A DNA stretch of 64,000 nt from Bacillus coahuilensis m4-4 (GTDB lineage: Bacteria; Bacillota; Bacilli; Bacillales; Bacillaceae_K), in NCBI RefSeq assembly GCF_000171615.1, contig NZ_ABFU01000030.3, positions 54,393-118,392 on the forward strand, given 5' to 3'. Position 1 is the first letter of the stretch, and each line of letters starts with the position of its first letter. The notes beneath the pieces are model-generated. The model was not told the origin of the DNA. It worked only from the letters and a program-made list of their open reading frames with translations, and ran no database searches. This document shows positions 28,745 to 39,755 of the stretch, one piece after another. A program made the position numbers and the translations under genes.

Positions 28745-30014
28745 ATGTATACGTTTTTACAACATGGTAGTAAGCTTCAATCAATCATTGAAAAAATAGA
28801 GAAAAAAATTAGAACTCCATCATAAAGATATCGATCTTCGAAGTGAGGAGAACCAGTTTAGAGTTTTAAATAGTTATAGAAAGCATAAAGTAAGTGATAG
28901 TCATTTTATTCCAACAACTGGATACGGGTATGATGATAACGGAAGAGACACGTTAGAATCAATTTATGCTGATGTTTTCGGTGGGGAGGCAGGATTGGTA
29001 AGACCTCAAATTATCTCCGGAACGCATGCAATATCCACTGCCCTTTTTGGTGTGTTACGACCTGGTGATGAACTTCTCTATATGACCGGTAGACCGTACG
29101 ATACATTAGAAGAGATTGTTGGAATTAGGGGGAAAGGTACAGGATCACTGAAGGAATACCAAATTGGGTACAAATCTATTCCTCTTCTTCCAGATGGAAG
29201 AGTTGATTTTACCAGTGTACAACGTGCCATTAAACCTACTACAAAAATGATTGGTATTCAAAGATCAAAAGGATATGCTAATCGTCCTTCGTTTTCTATT
29301 GCAGAAATTCAAGAAATGATTTCATTTGTAAAAGAGATTAAACCCGATGTGGTTGTTTTTGTTGATAATTGTTATGGTGAGTTTGTAGAGACAAAGGAAC
29401 CTTGCCATATTGGAGCAGATTTAATTGCTGGATCTCTTATAAAAAACCCTGGTGGCGGCTTAGCAAAAACAGGTGGATATATTGTAGGAAAGAAAGAATG
29501 GGTAGAAGCTTGTTCGTATCGTTTAACATCACCTGGAATTGGGGCAGAAGCAGGTGCATCTCTATATAGCCTTCAAGAGATGTATCAAGGTTTTTTTATG
29601 GCACCTCATACGGTTGCGCAATCACTTAAGGGTGCTATATTTACAGCAGCCTTTTTAGAAGAATTAGGGATGAAAACCGAGCCAAAGTGGAATGTAAGAA
29701 GAACGGATTTAATTCAATCCGTCGAATTCAACGACAGAGATCGAATGATTGCTTTTTGCCAAGCTATTCAATCTGCATCACCGATTAATTCTCATTTTCT
29801 ACCATTACCTAATTATATGCCGGGATATGAAGATGACGTCATCATGGCTGCTGGAACGTTTATTCAAGGAGCAAGTATTGAACTTACTGCTGATGGTCCA
29901 TTACGTGATCCGTTTGTTGCTTACGTTCAAGGAGGACTTACATATTCACATGTAAAAATTGCTGTAACCATAGCAATTGATCAATTACTTGAGAAAAAAT
30001 TGATAAATATTTAG
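28745..30014 (+). CDS. ynbB: PLP-dependent lyase YnbB, methionine gamma-lyase/aluminum-resistance family (one frameshift)
   Basis: About 422 aa, fold type I pyridoxal-phosphate enzyme. The frame breaks near 28805 (GAGAAAAAAATTAG). Seen: SHFIPTTGYGYDDNGRDTLE, RPQIISGTHAISTALFGVLR, VFVDNCYGEF and the likely PLP lysine in LIAGSLIKNPGGGLAKTG. Reaction not certain. It follows hflX by 12 bases and precedes glnR, as in B. subtilis. Confidence 0.9.
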
Positions 30015-30026
30015 GTTATAGAAGTA

Positions 30027-30063
30027 AAAACAGGGTAGCTTATTAATGCTACCCTGTTTTATT
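30027..30063 (+). terminator. Terminator of ynbB
   Basis: AAACAGGGTAGC/GCTACCCTGTTT, 12-bp stem, then T run. Confidence 0.9.
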
Positions 30064-30069
30064 TCAACG

Positions 30070-30120
30070 TGTTATATTTCCTAACATATTGTTGACATAT
30101 TTTCTAACATTACATATAAT
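30070..30120 (+). promoter_or_regulatory. glnRA promoter with two GlnR/TnrA boxes
   Basis: TGTTATATTTCCTAACA (30070-30086) fits the GlnR/TnrA consensus TGTNA-N7-TNACA exactly; TGACATATTTTCTAACA (30093-30109) fits with one mismatch. The second box overlaps the -35 of a consensus sigma-A promoter, TTGACA (30092-30097), 17 bases, TATAAT (30115-30120), so GlnR binding would block RNA polymerase. Confidence 0.9.
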
Positions 30121-30155
30121 AACTTATGAAAGGGAAGAGAAAGGAAGGATGCACG

Positions 30156-30557
30156 ATGGGTGGTAGCAATATTCGTCGCACAATGCCTCTATTTCCAATG
30201 GGAATTGTGATGCAGCTAACGGACTTAACAGCTCGTCAAATCCGTTATTATGAAGAGCATGAACTAATTCATCCGGCTCGTTCTGATGGAAATCGACGCC
30301 TCTTTTCCTTAAATGATATTGACAAGCTGTTAGAAATTAAAGATTTATTAGACGAAGGAATGAACATGGCTGGCATAAAGAAATTTATGAATGTCAAGCC
30401 TACTAAAGAACAAAAGAGTGAAGCAAAAGAAAATGAGAAAGCTAGACGTGACCTTTCTGATGAAGAATTAAGGAAATTATTAAGAAATGAATTTCTTCTT
30501 CAAGGCCGATATCAAAAAGGCATCAGACCTGGGGATATGTCACGCTTCTTTCATTAA
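30156..30557 (+). CDS. glnR: Nitrogen regulator GlnR (MerR family)
   Basis: 133 aa: winged HTH with [40 protein letters not shown] and a C-terminal tail ending [10 protein letters not shown], the part that contacts feedback-inhibited glutamine synthetase. Represses glnRA and other genes in nitrogen excess. I took the ATG at 30156 ([14 protein letters not shown]) with GGAAGGATG just upstream, although the frame is open ten codons further. Directly precedes glnA. Confidence 0.95.
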   Translation: MGGSNIRRTMPLFPMGIVMQLTDLTARQIRYYEEHELIHPARSDGNRRLFSLNDIDKLLEIKDLLDEGMNMAGIKKFMNVKPTKEQKSEAKENEKARRDLSDEELRKLLRNEFLLQGRYQKGIRPGDMSRFFH

Positions 30558-30620
30558 TAGAGGTAGTCGTTTTTAAACAACGAAATCTACCATTTATAAT
30601 TTAGAGGAGGAATTTAGGAT

Positions 30621-31955
30621 ATGGGTAAGTATACTCGTGAAGACATTACGCGCATAGCACAAGAAGAAAATGTAAGATTCATCCGTTTACAATTCACTGA
30701 CATTTTAGGGACTATCAAAAACGTTGAAATTCCAATGAGTCAATTAGAAAAAGCGCTTGATAACAAAATGATGTTTGATGGTTCATCCATTGAAGGGTTC
30801 GTACGGATTGAAGAGTCTGATATGTATCTTTATCCAGATCTAGATACTTGGGTAGTGTTCCCATGGACTGCAGAAAAAGGTAAAGTCGCTCGATTGATCT
30901 GTGATATTTACAAACCAGATGGTACACCTTTTGATGGAGATCCTCGATCAAATTTAAAACGAATTCTCAAAGAAATGGAAGAACTAGGGTTTACAGACTT
31001 TAATCTTGGGCCTGAGCCTGAATTTTTCTTATTCAAGCTTGATGCAGCTGGTGAGCCTACGCTTGAGCTAAACGATAGTGGTGGTTACTTCGACTTAGCT
31101 CCAACTGATTTAGGTGAAAACTGTCGCCGTGATATCGTTCTTGAACTAGAAGAAATGGGATTTGAAATTGAAGCTTCTCACCATGAGGTTGCTCCTGGAC
31201 AACATGAAATTGATTTCAAATATGCAGATGCAGTAAGAGCATGTGATGACATCCAAACATTCAAACTAGTTGTAAAAACAATTGCTCGTAAACATGGTCT
31301 TCATGCAACATTCATGCCAAAACCATTGTTTGGCGTTAATGGATCTGGAATGCACTGTAACCTTTCTCTATTCAAAGATGGGGAGAATGCATTTTTCGAT
31401 GAAAAAGGCGATTTACAGTTAAGTGAAACAGCCCGCCAATTTATCGCAGGTGTTATTAAAAATGCAACAGCGTTTACGGCTGTAACAAATCCAACTGTTA
31501 ACTCTTACAAGCGTCTAGTTCCTGGTTATGAGGCACCTTGTTATGTTGCTTGGTCTGCAGCTAACCGTAGCCCGTTAATCCGTATCCCGGCTTCACGTGG
31601 ACTTAGTACACGCGTTGAAGTACGCTCTGTCGATCCATCTGCTAATCCGTATTTAGCAATGGCCGTATTATTACGTGCGGGGCTTGATGGTATTAAAAAT
31701 GGACTAAATGCTCCAGCTCCAGTTGACCGTAACATTTATGTTATGAACAAACAAGAGCGTGAAGCAGAAGGAATTGCTGATCTTCCTGCTACATTAAAAG
31801 AAGCGTTAGTTAACTTACAAAACAATGAAGTCATCAGTGGAGCTCTTGGTGAGCACATCCTTGAGCATTTCATTGAGGCAAAAGAAATAGAATGGGATAT
31901 GTTCCGTACGCAAGTTCACCCTTGGGAGCGAGAGCAATACATGCAGCAATATTAA
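30621..31955 (+). CDS. glnA: Glutamine synthetase, type I
   Basis: 444 aa, intact, ATP-dependent synthesis of glutamine from glutamate and ammonia, dodecameric. Seen: [29 protein letters not shown] (metal-binding glutamates), [20 protein letters not shown], the ATP-site [29 protein letters not shown] and the arginine-rich [16 protein letters not shown]. Second gene of the glnR operon. GAGGAGG precedes the ATG. It also acts as the glutamine sensor for GlnR and TnrA. Confidence 0.98.
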   Translation: MGKYTREDITRIAQEENVRFIRLQFTDILGTIKNVEIPMSQLEKALDNKMMFDGSSIEGFVRIEESDMYLYPDLDTWVVFPWTAEKGKVARLICDIYKPDGTPFDGDPRSNLKRILKEMEELGFTDFNLGPEPEFFLFKLDAAGEPTLELNDSGGYFDLAPTDLGENCRRDIVLELEEMGFEIEASHHEVAPGQHEIDFKYADAVRACDDIQTFKLVVKTIARKHGLHATFMPKPLFGVNGSGMHCNLSLFKDGENAFFDEKGDLQLSETARQFIAGVIKNATAFTAVTNPTVNSYKRLVPGYEAPCYVAWSAANRSPLIRIPASRGLSTRVEVRSVDPSANPYLAMAVLLRAGLDGIKNGLNAPAPVDRNIYVMNKQEREAEGIADLPATLKEALVNLQNNEVISGALGEHILEHFIEAKEIEWDMFRTQVHPWEREQYMQQY

Positions 31956-31959
31956 TGAT

Positions 31960-31998
31960 AAAAAGGCTAACTCGATTGCGATTGAGTTAGCCTTTTTA
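31960..31998 (+). terminator. Terminator of glnA
   Basis: AAAAAGGCTAACTC/GAGTTAGCCTTTTT, 14-bp stem with a ten-base loop and T run. Confidence 0.93.
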
Positions 31999-32074
31999 TT
32001 TACTTGTTTTCGACTGTCAGTTGAAAAAATAAGTTAAAAACTGACGAAGTGATAGTTTTTATTATTTTTAATGG

Positions 32075-32569
32075 TTATCGTATGACAACTTCTGTCCCGA
32101 TAGAAATAATAGTTGCTAACTCCACAACATCTTTGTTATACATCCTAATGCATCCAAGTGAAACATTTTTTCCTATTGATGAAGGATTATTTGTTCCATG
32201 GATCCCGTAATGCTCCTTAGAAATACTCATCCACATCGCACCGAAGGGCCCGCCTGGGTTAGGAGCTTTATTAATGATAATATAGTTCCCTATAGGAGTT
32301 TCTGAGGCTATTTTTCCAACGGCAATGGGATATGTTTTATAAACGGTATTGTCCTTGTATAATGTTAAGGTATGGTCTTGCCTATTGATTAATATTCGAA
32401 ATGGGTTTGACGGGGAGTAAGGGATAGAAGGAATAAGAATACGTTGACCTATGATAATCATATCAGGGTTTATTTGTGGGTTAGAGGAAAGAATAGATGA
32501 GATTGGGACTCTGTAATCTCTCGAAATCTGATAGAGAGTTTCTCCCTTCTTAACTATATGGGTAAACAT
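32075..32569 (-). CDS. LysM-containing L,D-transpeptidase (YkuD type)
   Basis: 164 aa: LysM repeat (HIVKKGETLYQISRDYRVP, residues 4-48) then a YkuD catalytic domain with YGIHGTNNPSSIGK and the active site VSLGCIRMYN, cysteine nucleophile. It makes or remodels 3-3 peptidoglycan cross-links, in bacilli often in the spore or wall of stressed cells. No signal peptide, as in B. subtilis YkuD. ATG 32569 follows AAGGAGGG. Confidence 0.92.
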   Translation of the reverse strand: MFTHIVKKGETLYQISRDYRVPISSILSSNPQINPDMIIIGQRILIPSIPYSPSNPFRILINRQDHTLTLYKDNTVYKTYPIAVGKIASETPIGNYIIINKAPNPGGPFGAMWMSISKEHYGIHGTNNPSSIGKNVSLGCIRMYNKDVVELATIISIGTEVVIR

Positions 32570-32635
32570 AATGCCCTCCTTAGAATAAAGATACGATACT
32601 TAAATGTATGAAAGAAAGTTTAACTTAGAATAAAA

Positions 32636-32664
32636 AAAGACAGCTTTAGGCTGCCTCTTTTAGA
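32636..32664 (-). terminator. Terminator of lexA
   Basis: On the minus strand GGCAGC pairs with GCTGTC (one G-T pair) around CTAAA, followed by seven T; it lies ten bases past the lexA stop. Confidence 0.7.
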
Positions 32665-32673
32665 AATACTCTA

Positions 32674-33295
32674 TTAAAAAACGGTACGATATAAGCCGAT
32701 CACTTTACCCAATATTGTTACATTTTGTAGAAGAATTGGTTCCATTGAAGAATTTTCAGGTTGTAGGCGAACAAAATGTTCTTCTTTGAAGAAGCGTTTA
32801 CATGTTGCTTCATCTTCATCTGTCATAGCAATAACGATATCGCCATTATTTGCATTTTTTTGTTTGTTTTACAATAACATAATCGCCATCTAAAATACCT
32901 GCTTCAATCATACTGTCTCCCATAATTTCAAGCATGAACACTTGCTCGTCTATTGGAGCCATACTTTGGGGGAGAGGAAAAAATTCTTCTACATTTTCTA
33001 TAGCAGTAATAGGTAATCCTGCTGTAACTTTACCGATCAAAGGTACGTTTACCACTTGTTGCTTAGGAATTAGGTCTTGCTCTAAATCTAAAATTTCAAT
33101 CGCTCTAGGTTTAGTAGGATCTCTTCTAATCAATCCTTTGCTTTCTAATCTAGCTAAATGACCATGAACAGTAGAACTTGATGCAAGCCCCACGGCTTCT
33201 CCAATTTCTCTTACGGAAGGGGGATATCCCTTTCCTTTAACTTCATCTTTAATAAAATCAAGAATTTCTTGTTGACGCTTTGTGATTTTTGTCAT
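32674..33295 (-). CDS. lexA: SOS repressor LexA (one frameshift)
   Basis: About 206 aa. N-terminal winged [43 protein letters not shown]. The cleavage site is Ala-Gly in KVTAGLP, the catalytic serine in MGDSMIEAG and the lysine in YVIVKQ. The frame breaks in a run of T (A on the coding strand) near 32855; the next frame adds [27 protein letters not shown] and IGLYRTVF at the C-terminus. ATG 33295 with GAGGTGG upstream. Divergent from yneA with four operator-like sites between. Confidence 0.95.
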
Positions 33296-33357
33296 GAAAC
33301 CCACCTCGACTATTCACTTTCTATTACTATTAGTATATCATGCTATATTAATAGACA

Positions 33358-33435
33358 CAAACATAAGTTCGAATATTTGTTGACAACAAACATTTGTTCG
33401 TATATCTTTATTATAGAAAGGCGAACAAATATTCG
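33358..33435. promoter_or_regulatory. LexA operator cluster between lexA and yneA
   Basis: Bacillus SOS consensus CGAAC-N4-GTTCG. CAAACATAAGTTCG (33358-33371), CAAACATTTGTTCG (33387-33400) and CGAACAAATATTCG (33422-33435) each differ at one consensus base; CGAATATTTGTTGA (33370-33383) is weaker. A TTGACA at 33380-33385 may be the yneA -35, covered by the sites. Confidence 0.85.
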
Positions 33436-33447
33436 AGGTGATAGAAA

Positions 33448-34462
<1,015 letters not shown>

Positions 34463-34519
34463 CTAATTTCTAGTAACATGACAACATCACGTTTTATTTG
34501 TGAACGAAAGGGTGAAAAT

Positions 34520-34753
34520 ATGCTAAATCCAGATAAGCTGGCTAGGTTAAACGAATTATCTAAAAAGTCTAAGACTAAAGGATTATCTTCTAGTGAATCT
34601 GCAGAACAAGCAGAATTACGACAACAGTATCTTTCCAATTTTAGGAAATCTATGAAAAATACAATTGAGAATACCCGAATAGTAGATCCAAACGGAAATG
34701 ATGTTACACCGGAAAAGGTTAAGAAAATTCAAAACCAACGTAATTTACATTAA
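34520..34753 (+). CDS. ynzC: YnzC, DUF896 protein
   Basis: 77 aa, helical hairpin: LNPDKLARLNELSKKSKTKG, LSSSESAEQAELRQQYLSNF. UPF0291/DUF896 proteins follow yneB in Bacillus; function unknown. ATG 34520 has AAAGGGTG upstream, better than the longer frame. Confidence 0.9.
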   Translation: MLNPDKLARLNELSKKSKTKGLSSSESAEQAELRQQYLSNFRKSMKNTIENTRIVDPNGNDVTPEKVKKIQNQRNLH

Positions 34754-34755
34754 AT

Positions 34756-34786
34756 AACTGTTCCTGTTACAGGAACAGTTATTTTT
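34756..34786 (+). terminator. Terminator of the yneA operon
   Basis: AACTGTTCCTG/CAGGAACAGTT, 11-bp stem with a three-base loop, then ATTTTTC. Confidence 0.9.
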
Positions 34787-34959
34787 CTTTTTGTTATTTT
34801 AGTTGGAATTTGTCAAATTTCTAGTATTTATACCTTGATTCATAACTACATTTTTACGGGGAATACTAATTTCGTCAATCATACTAGTTGTCAGACAACT
34901 AAAAGAAGATTATAGTAAATGTAAGTTCATATTTTATGACAATGAAAGGATGTAGCACT

Positions 34960-36966
34960 ATGTTTGATAAAATTGATCAACTTGCAGTTAACACCATTCG
35001 AACACTATCAATTGATGCAATTGAGAAAGCGAATTCAGGACATCCAGGGATGCCAATGGGAGCAGCACCTATGGCGTACGCCCTTTGGACGAAAGAAATG
35101 AATCATAATCCTTTAAATCCATCGTGGTTTAATCGCGATCGATTTGTACTTTCAGCAGGACATGGTTCCATGCTTTTATATAGCTTGCTTCATTTATCAG
35201 GATATGATTTACCTATGGAAGAAATTAAAAATTTTAGACAATGGGGAAGTAAAACACCCGGTCATCCAGAATTTAAACATACTGTTGGAGTTGAAGCAAC
35301 TACAGGTCCTTTAGGGCAAGGAATTGCGATGGCAGTAGGTATGGCGATGGCAGAAAGACATATGGCAGAAGTATATAACAAGGATAATTTTAACCTTGTA
35401 GATCACTATACATATTCTATATGTGGCGATGGCGATTTAATGGAAGGTGTATCAGCTGAAGCAGCTTCATTAGCAGCACATCTTCAACTGGGTCGACTTA
35501 TTGTTATGTATGATAGCAATGATATTTCTTTAGATGGTGATTTAGATAAATCATTCTCTGAAAGTGTAGAAGGACGTTTTAAAGCATATGGATGGCAATA
35601 TATCCGTGTAGAAGACGGAAACGACTTACACGCTATAACAAAAGCTCTACAAGAAGCTAAAGCAGATCAAACTAAACCTACATTAATTGAGATTAAAACA
35701 GTTATTGGGTTTGGTTCGCCTAATAAATCAGGTACAAGTGGAGTACACGGTGCACCATTAGGTAAAGATGAAATCTCTTTGACGCGACAAAGCTATACGT
35801 GGGAATTCGAGCATGATTTCCATGTACCTAATGAAGTATATGATAGATTTAAACAAGAGATTGTTGAAGATGGTGAAGCAAAAGAGAAAGCATGGAATGA
35901 TATGTATGAAACATACAAAGAAAAACATCCAGAGCTTGCACATCAATTTGAAGTTGCTTTAAAAGGAGAATTACCTGAAGGATGGGATTCAACTATCCCT
36001 ACTTATGAAGAGGGTTCTAGTTTAGCTAGCCGTGCATCTTCTGGAGAAGTACTTAATGCTATAGCTAAAAATGTGCCTAGCTTTATTGGTGGATCAGCTG
36101 ATTTAGCAGGTTCTAATAAAACCATGATTAAAAATGAAGCAGACTATACTCCAGAAAACTATGGTGGACGTAATATTTGGTTTGGGGTAAGGGAGTTTGC
36201 AATGGGAGCTGCAATGAACGGGATGGCTCTTCACGGGGGTGTGCATGTATTTGGTGGTACATTCTTTGTATTTAGCGATTATTTACGTCCTGCCATTCGA
36301 TTAGCCGCTCTTATGGGACTACCTGTAACATATGTATTTACTCACGATAGTATCGCTGTTGGAGAAGATGGTCCTACACATGAGCCAATCGAACAATTAC
36401 CATCACTTCGCGCAATGCCGAATTTATCGGTTATTCGCCCGGCAGATGGAAACGAGACAGCGGAAGCTTGGAAATTAGCTCTAACATCGAAGGACCAACC
36501 AACCGTTCTAGTTTTATCTAGACAAGATCTACCAACAATGAAGAATTCCGCTGTATTAGCAAAAGATGGAGTCGCTAAAGGCGCATACATTGTTGATGCA
36601 AGCGAAAAAGAAACACCCGATGCCCTATTACTTGCATCAGGATCAGAAGTAGGTCTTGCTCTTCAAGCCAAAAAGCTTCTACTTCAGCAAGGGATTCATG
36701 TTAATGTTGTCAGTATGCCATCTTTTGACCGTTTTGAAAAACAATCAAAAGAATATAAGCAGTCAGTGTTACCTAAAGGGGTTAAAAAGCGACTAGCTAT
36801 AGAAATGGCAGCTCCATTTGGTTGGGATCGCTATGTTGGAGATGAAGGAGAGATCTTAGCCATTGATGGCTTTGGTGCTTCAGCTCCTGGTGAAAAAATT
36901 ATGGAAGAGTACGGATTTACACCAGAAAATGTGGTGGCTCGAGTAAAATCACTATTATCTAATTAA
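34960..36966 (+). CDS. tkt: Transketolase
   Basis: 668 aa from [12 protein letters not shown], intact. Thiamine-diphosphate enzyme of the non-oxidative pentose phosphate pathway. Seen: [26 protein letters not shown], the ThDP motif [14 protein letters not shown] ... [10 protein letters not shown], and the pyrimidine-domain [21 protein letters not shown] chose ATG 34960, nine bases after AAAGGA. It needs the thiamine whose operon is at 13331-16658. Confidence 0.97.
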   Translation: MFDKIDQLAVNTIRTLSIDAIEKANSGHPGMPMGAAPMAYALWTKEMNHNPLNPSWFNRDRFVLSAGHGSMLLYSLLHLSGYDLPMEEIKNFRQWGSKTPGHPEFKHTVGVEATTGPLGQGIAMAVGMAMAERHMAEVYNKDNFNLVDHYTYSICGDGDLMEGVSAEAASLAAHLQLGRLIVMYDSNDISLDGDLDKSFSESVEGRFKAYGWQYIRVEDGNDLHAITKALQEAKADQTKPTLIEIKTVIGFGSPNKSGTSGVHGAPLGKDEISLTRQSYTWEFEHDFHVPNEVYDRFKQEIVEDGEAKEKAWNDMYETYKEKHPELAHQFEVALKGELPEGWDSTIPTYEEGSSLASRASSGEVLNAIAKNVPSFIGGSADLAGSNKTMIKNEADYTPENYGGRNIWFGVREFAMGAAMNGMALHGGVHVFGGTFFVFSDYLRPAIRLAALMGLPVTYVFTHDSIAVGEDGPTHEPIEQLPSLRAMPNLSVIRPADGNETAEAWKLALTSKDQPTVLVLSRQDLPTMKNSAVLAKDGVAKGAYIVDASEKETPDALLLASGSEVGLALQAKKLLLQQGIHVNVVSMPSFDRFEKQSKEYKQSVLPKGVKKRLAIEMAAPFGWDRYVGDEGEILAIDGFGASAPGEKIMEEYGFTPENVVARVKSLLSN

Positions 36967-36973
36967 GTATGGG

Positions 36974-37007
36974 AAGAAGGCTAATCCAATAGATTAGCCT
37001 TCTTTTA
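36974..37007 (+). terminator. Terminator of tkt
   Basis: AAGAAGGCTAATC/GATTAGCCTTCTT with a five-base loop and TTTT after. Confidence 0.9.
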
Positions 37008-37122
37008 TAGATAGGACAACCATACATATTCGACAAAAGAAGAAAAACTTTTCTGCATTCTTTGACAACCTCTTTTAAACTTACTCCGTATAATAGTAGG
37101 AAAGGATAAAAGAGGTGGAAAA

Positions 37123-37566
37123 ATGAGAAACTATCGAATTTATTGGATAAAAGAAGAAGTCGCTCATTTCTTTCATGGTAGAGAAAGGTTATTTTTTCTT
37201 TATTTCAAGATTATGAAATAACAAAACACGAAGCTCTTCGTGATATTTTAGCAAGTCAAATTAATTATATTTCAATTCCTCTTCCATACTTACCTACTTA
37301 TCGATTTATACATCAACAGTTGCACGGTTCTGAAGAATTTTCAATGAAACAGCAATCCTATGAAATACTATTTCCTGAATATAATAGCGGGGCAAGATTA
37401 GTGATTTTTGAACGTTATTTTCTTATCAACGCATGGGGATACTATGATGCAGAAGCTTACTTTTTTTGAAAAGACTAAAAAGTTTGAAGGTAAGCTCCTA
37501 GCTATAAATCTAGAGCAGGAGGAATTTGGTTGGGTAAAGCCAATTAAACAAAGAAAATTCGTATAA
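37123..37566 (+). CDS. sirA: Sporulation inhibitor of replication SirA (YneE), frameshifted twice
   Basis: About 148 aa. First frame: [20 protein letters not shown]; after a break in the T run near 37192-37200, [20 protein letters not shown] and [19 protein letters not shown]; after another T-run break near 37462-37468, [20 protein letters not shown]. The opening YxIxWIKEE-A-HFFGRE, FELFQDY and the closing [13 protein letters not shown] match SirA, which binds DnaA and blocks re-initiation at sporulation. It lies between tkt and yneF as in B. subtilis. ATG 37123 follows AGAGGTGGAAAA. No single long open frame covers it. Confidence 0.85.
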
Positions 37567-37649
37567 GGGAAGAAAATCCGAACGAACTATTGTATAATAC
37601 AATAGTGTTTAGTACACTGTCTTATAGACAACATGAAGGAGGAAATAGA

Positions 37650-37865
37650 ATGCTTTGGTTATACATTCTAGTAGGTCTGCTATCTCTTATTGCGGGTCTT
37701 GCACTAGGATTTTTCATAGCACGTCGTTACATGATGAACTATCTTAAGAAAAATCCACCTATCAATGAGCAAATGCTACGCATGATGATGATGCAAATGG
37801 GTCAAAAGCCATCTCAAAAGAAAATCAATCAAATGATGAGTGCAATGCAAAAACAAATGAAATAA
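37650..37865 (+). CDS. yneF: YneF, UPF0154 membrane protein
   Basis: 71 aa: one N-terminal membrane helix ([20 protein letters not shown]) and a basic, methionine-rich tail ([17 protein letters not shown]). Conserved small protein of unknown function. ATG 37650 follows GAAGGAGG, so I shortened the longer open frame by 20 codons. Confidence 0.93.
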   Translation: MLWLYILVGLLSLIAGLALGFFIARRYMMNYLKKNPPINEQMLRMMMMQMGQKPSQKKINQMMSAMQKQMK

Positions 37866-37868
37866 GCG

Positions 37869-37896
37869 AAAAACACCCCAAATTGGGGTGTTTTTT
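37869..37896 (+). terminator. Terminator of yneF
   Basis: AAAACACCCCAAATTGGGGTGTTTT with a T run of six. Confidence 0.93.
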
Positions 37897-37996
37897 ACGC
37901 TCGATTGCAAACCACTTAAAATTATAGTATCTTCCCAATTATTAAACTATTTGGTAAACTTATCTAGATTTAGTTTCAAATAAATGGGGTGGATAC

Positions 37997-39755
37997 ATGA
38001 GAATATTTAAAGATTTATGGTGGTTTTTTGTTCAAGAGAAGAAAGCTTACGGTATTGGTATTCTTATGCTCCTTTGTGTGGCTCTATTAGAACTTGTACC
38101 ACCTAAAGTTATTGGAATTGTAGTAGATTTAATCATTACAAACGAATTGACCACTAGAAATTTATTTCTGTGGAGTATTGTTCTCATTAGTGCAGGAATC
38201 TTCATGTACGGACTTCGATATGTTTGGAGAGTTATGATATTTGGAGCGTCCGTTAAACTTGCTAAGCAATTAAGAGATGACATGTTTTCTCATTTTACAA
38301 AAATGCCCCCCTCATTTTAACCAAAAAAAACGTACAGGAGATTTAATGGCTCATGCCACAAATGATATCCAAGCGGTTAGAGAGACGGCAGGTGCAGGAG
38401 TATTGACGTTAGTTGATTCTTTAGCAGTCGGTGGATTTGTGATCATTACTATGGCGTCCACCATCAGTTGGAAATTAACAGTCATCGCATTACTACCAAT
38501 GCCTATAATGGCTATACTTACAAATTACTACGGAACACTGCTACATAGTCGGTTTCATTTTGCTCAAGAAGCGTTTTCCCACTTAAATGATAAGACTCAG
38601 GAAAGTATTAATGGAATAAAAGTAATGAAGACATTTGGGCAAGAATCAAAAGATGTGGAATCTTTTTCAAAGCAGTCAGAAAACGTTGTTGAAAAGAATA
38701 TGTCTGTGGCAAAAGTGGATTCTTTATTTGACCCAACCATCTCCATTATTGTTGGGATATCTTTCTTTCTTTCGATTGCATTTGGTTCTCGTTTTGTCAT
38801 GAATGATGAAATGACTCTAGGAGAGCTCATTTCATTTACAACTTATTTAGGTTTGTTAATCTGGCCAATGCTTGCGTTTGGTTGGTTATTTAATATTGTT
38901 GAGAGAGGGAGAGCTAGCTATGATCGAATCCAAACTCTTCTGAGGGAAAAATCGGATATAAAAATGGGGGAAGATCTTGTTGATAATCAACCTATTGGTT
39001 CTCTGGAGTATCAAGTTGAGGAATTTTATTACCCAGATTCAGAAACAAAAGCTTTATCCCAAATCTATTTTACTTTAAATAAAGGACAAACCTTAGGGAT
39101 TGTAGGAAAAACCGGAGCAGGAAAAACAACATTATTAAAGATATTGATGAGAGAATACAGTCTTACGAATGGATGCATTATATTCGCGAATAAAAGCATT
39201 GAGCAATATACGTTACGTTCATTAAGGGAGTCAATCGGTTATGTTCCTCAGGATCATTATTTATTTTCAATGAGTGTACGAGATAATATTGCCTTCGGCG
39301 TTCCGAATTCAACGGATGAAGAAGTCTATTCGGCGTCGAAGCTAGCGCATATATATGAAGACATCCAAGACTTCACCCGCGGGTTTCATACGATGGTAGG
39401 AGAGAAGGGTGTATCACTTTCTGGTGGACAAAAACAAAGAATTTCAATAGCTAGAGCCATCCTGATGCAACCGGAACTACTTGTTTTAGACGACTCACTA
39501 AGTGCAGTGGATGCAAAAACGGAAGAAGCCATACTAACTTCTTTAAAAAATAATAGGAAAGACCAAACGACCATCATTACAGCACATCGTATGAGTGCTG
39601 TCCAACATGCGGATCTCATTATTGTGTTAGATAAAGGAAAGATTGCTGAAAGAGGTACACATGAAGAATTAATGAAATTAAAAGGAATGTATTATGATAT
39701 GTACTTATTACAGCAGTTGGAATCAAAAGTGGAAGAAGGTGATCGCCATGAATAA
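37997..39755 (+). CDS. ABC exporter half-transporter, BmrC/YheI-like (one frameshift)
   Basis: Membrane plus ATPase half-transporter, about 585 aa. First frame: six-helix domain start and LRDDMFSHFTKMPP; a C too many near 38309 (CCCCCC) breaks it, and it goes on as KRTGDLMAHATNDIQAVRET. ATPase: Walker A LGIVGKTGAGKTT, Q-loop VPQDHYLF, signature LSGGQKQRIS, Walker B LLVLDDSLSAVD, H-loop THR-type ITAHRMS. The catalytic glutamate after Walker B is Asp, the mark of the degenerate site in heterodimeric exporters, and MVGEKGVSLSGGQKQRI closely resembles BmrC (YheI). Overlaps the next gene by eight bases. Confidence 0.9.
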
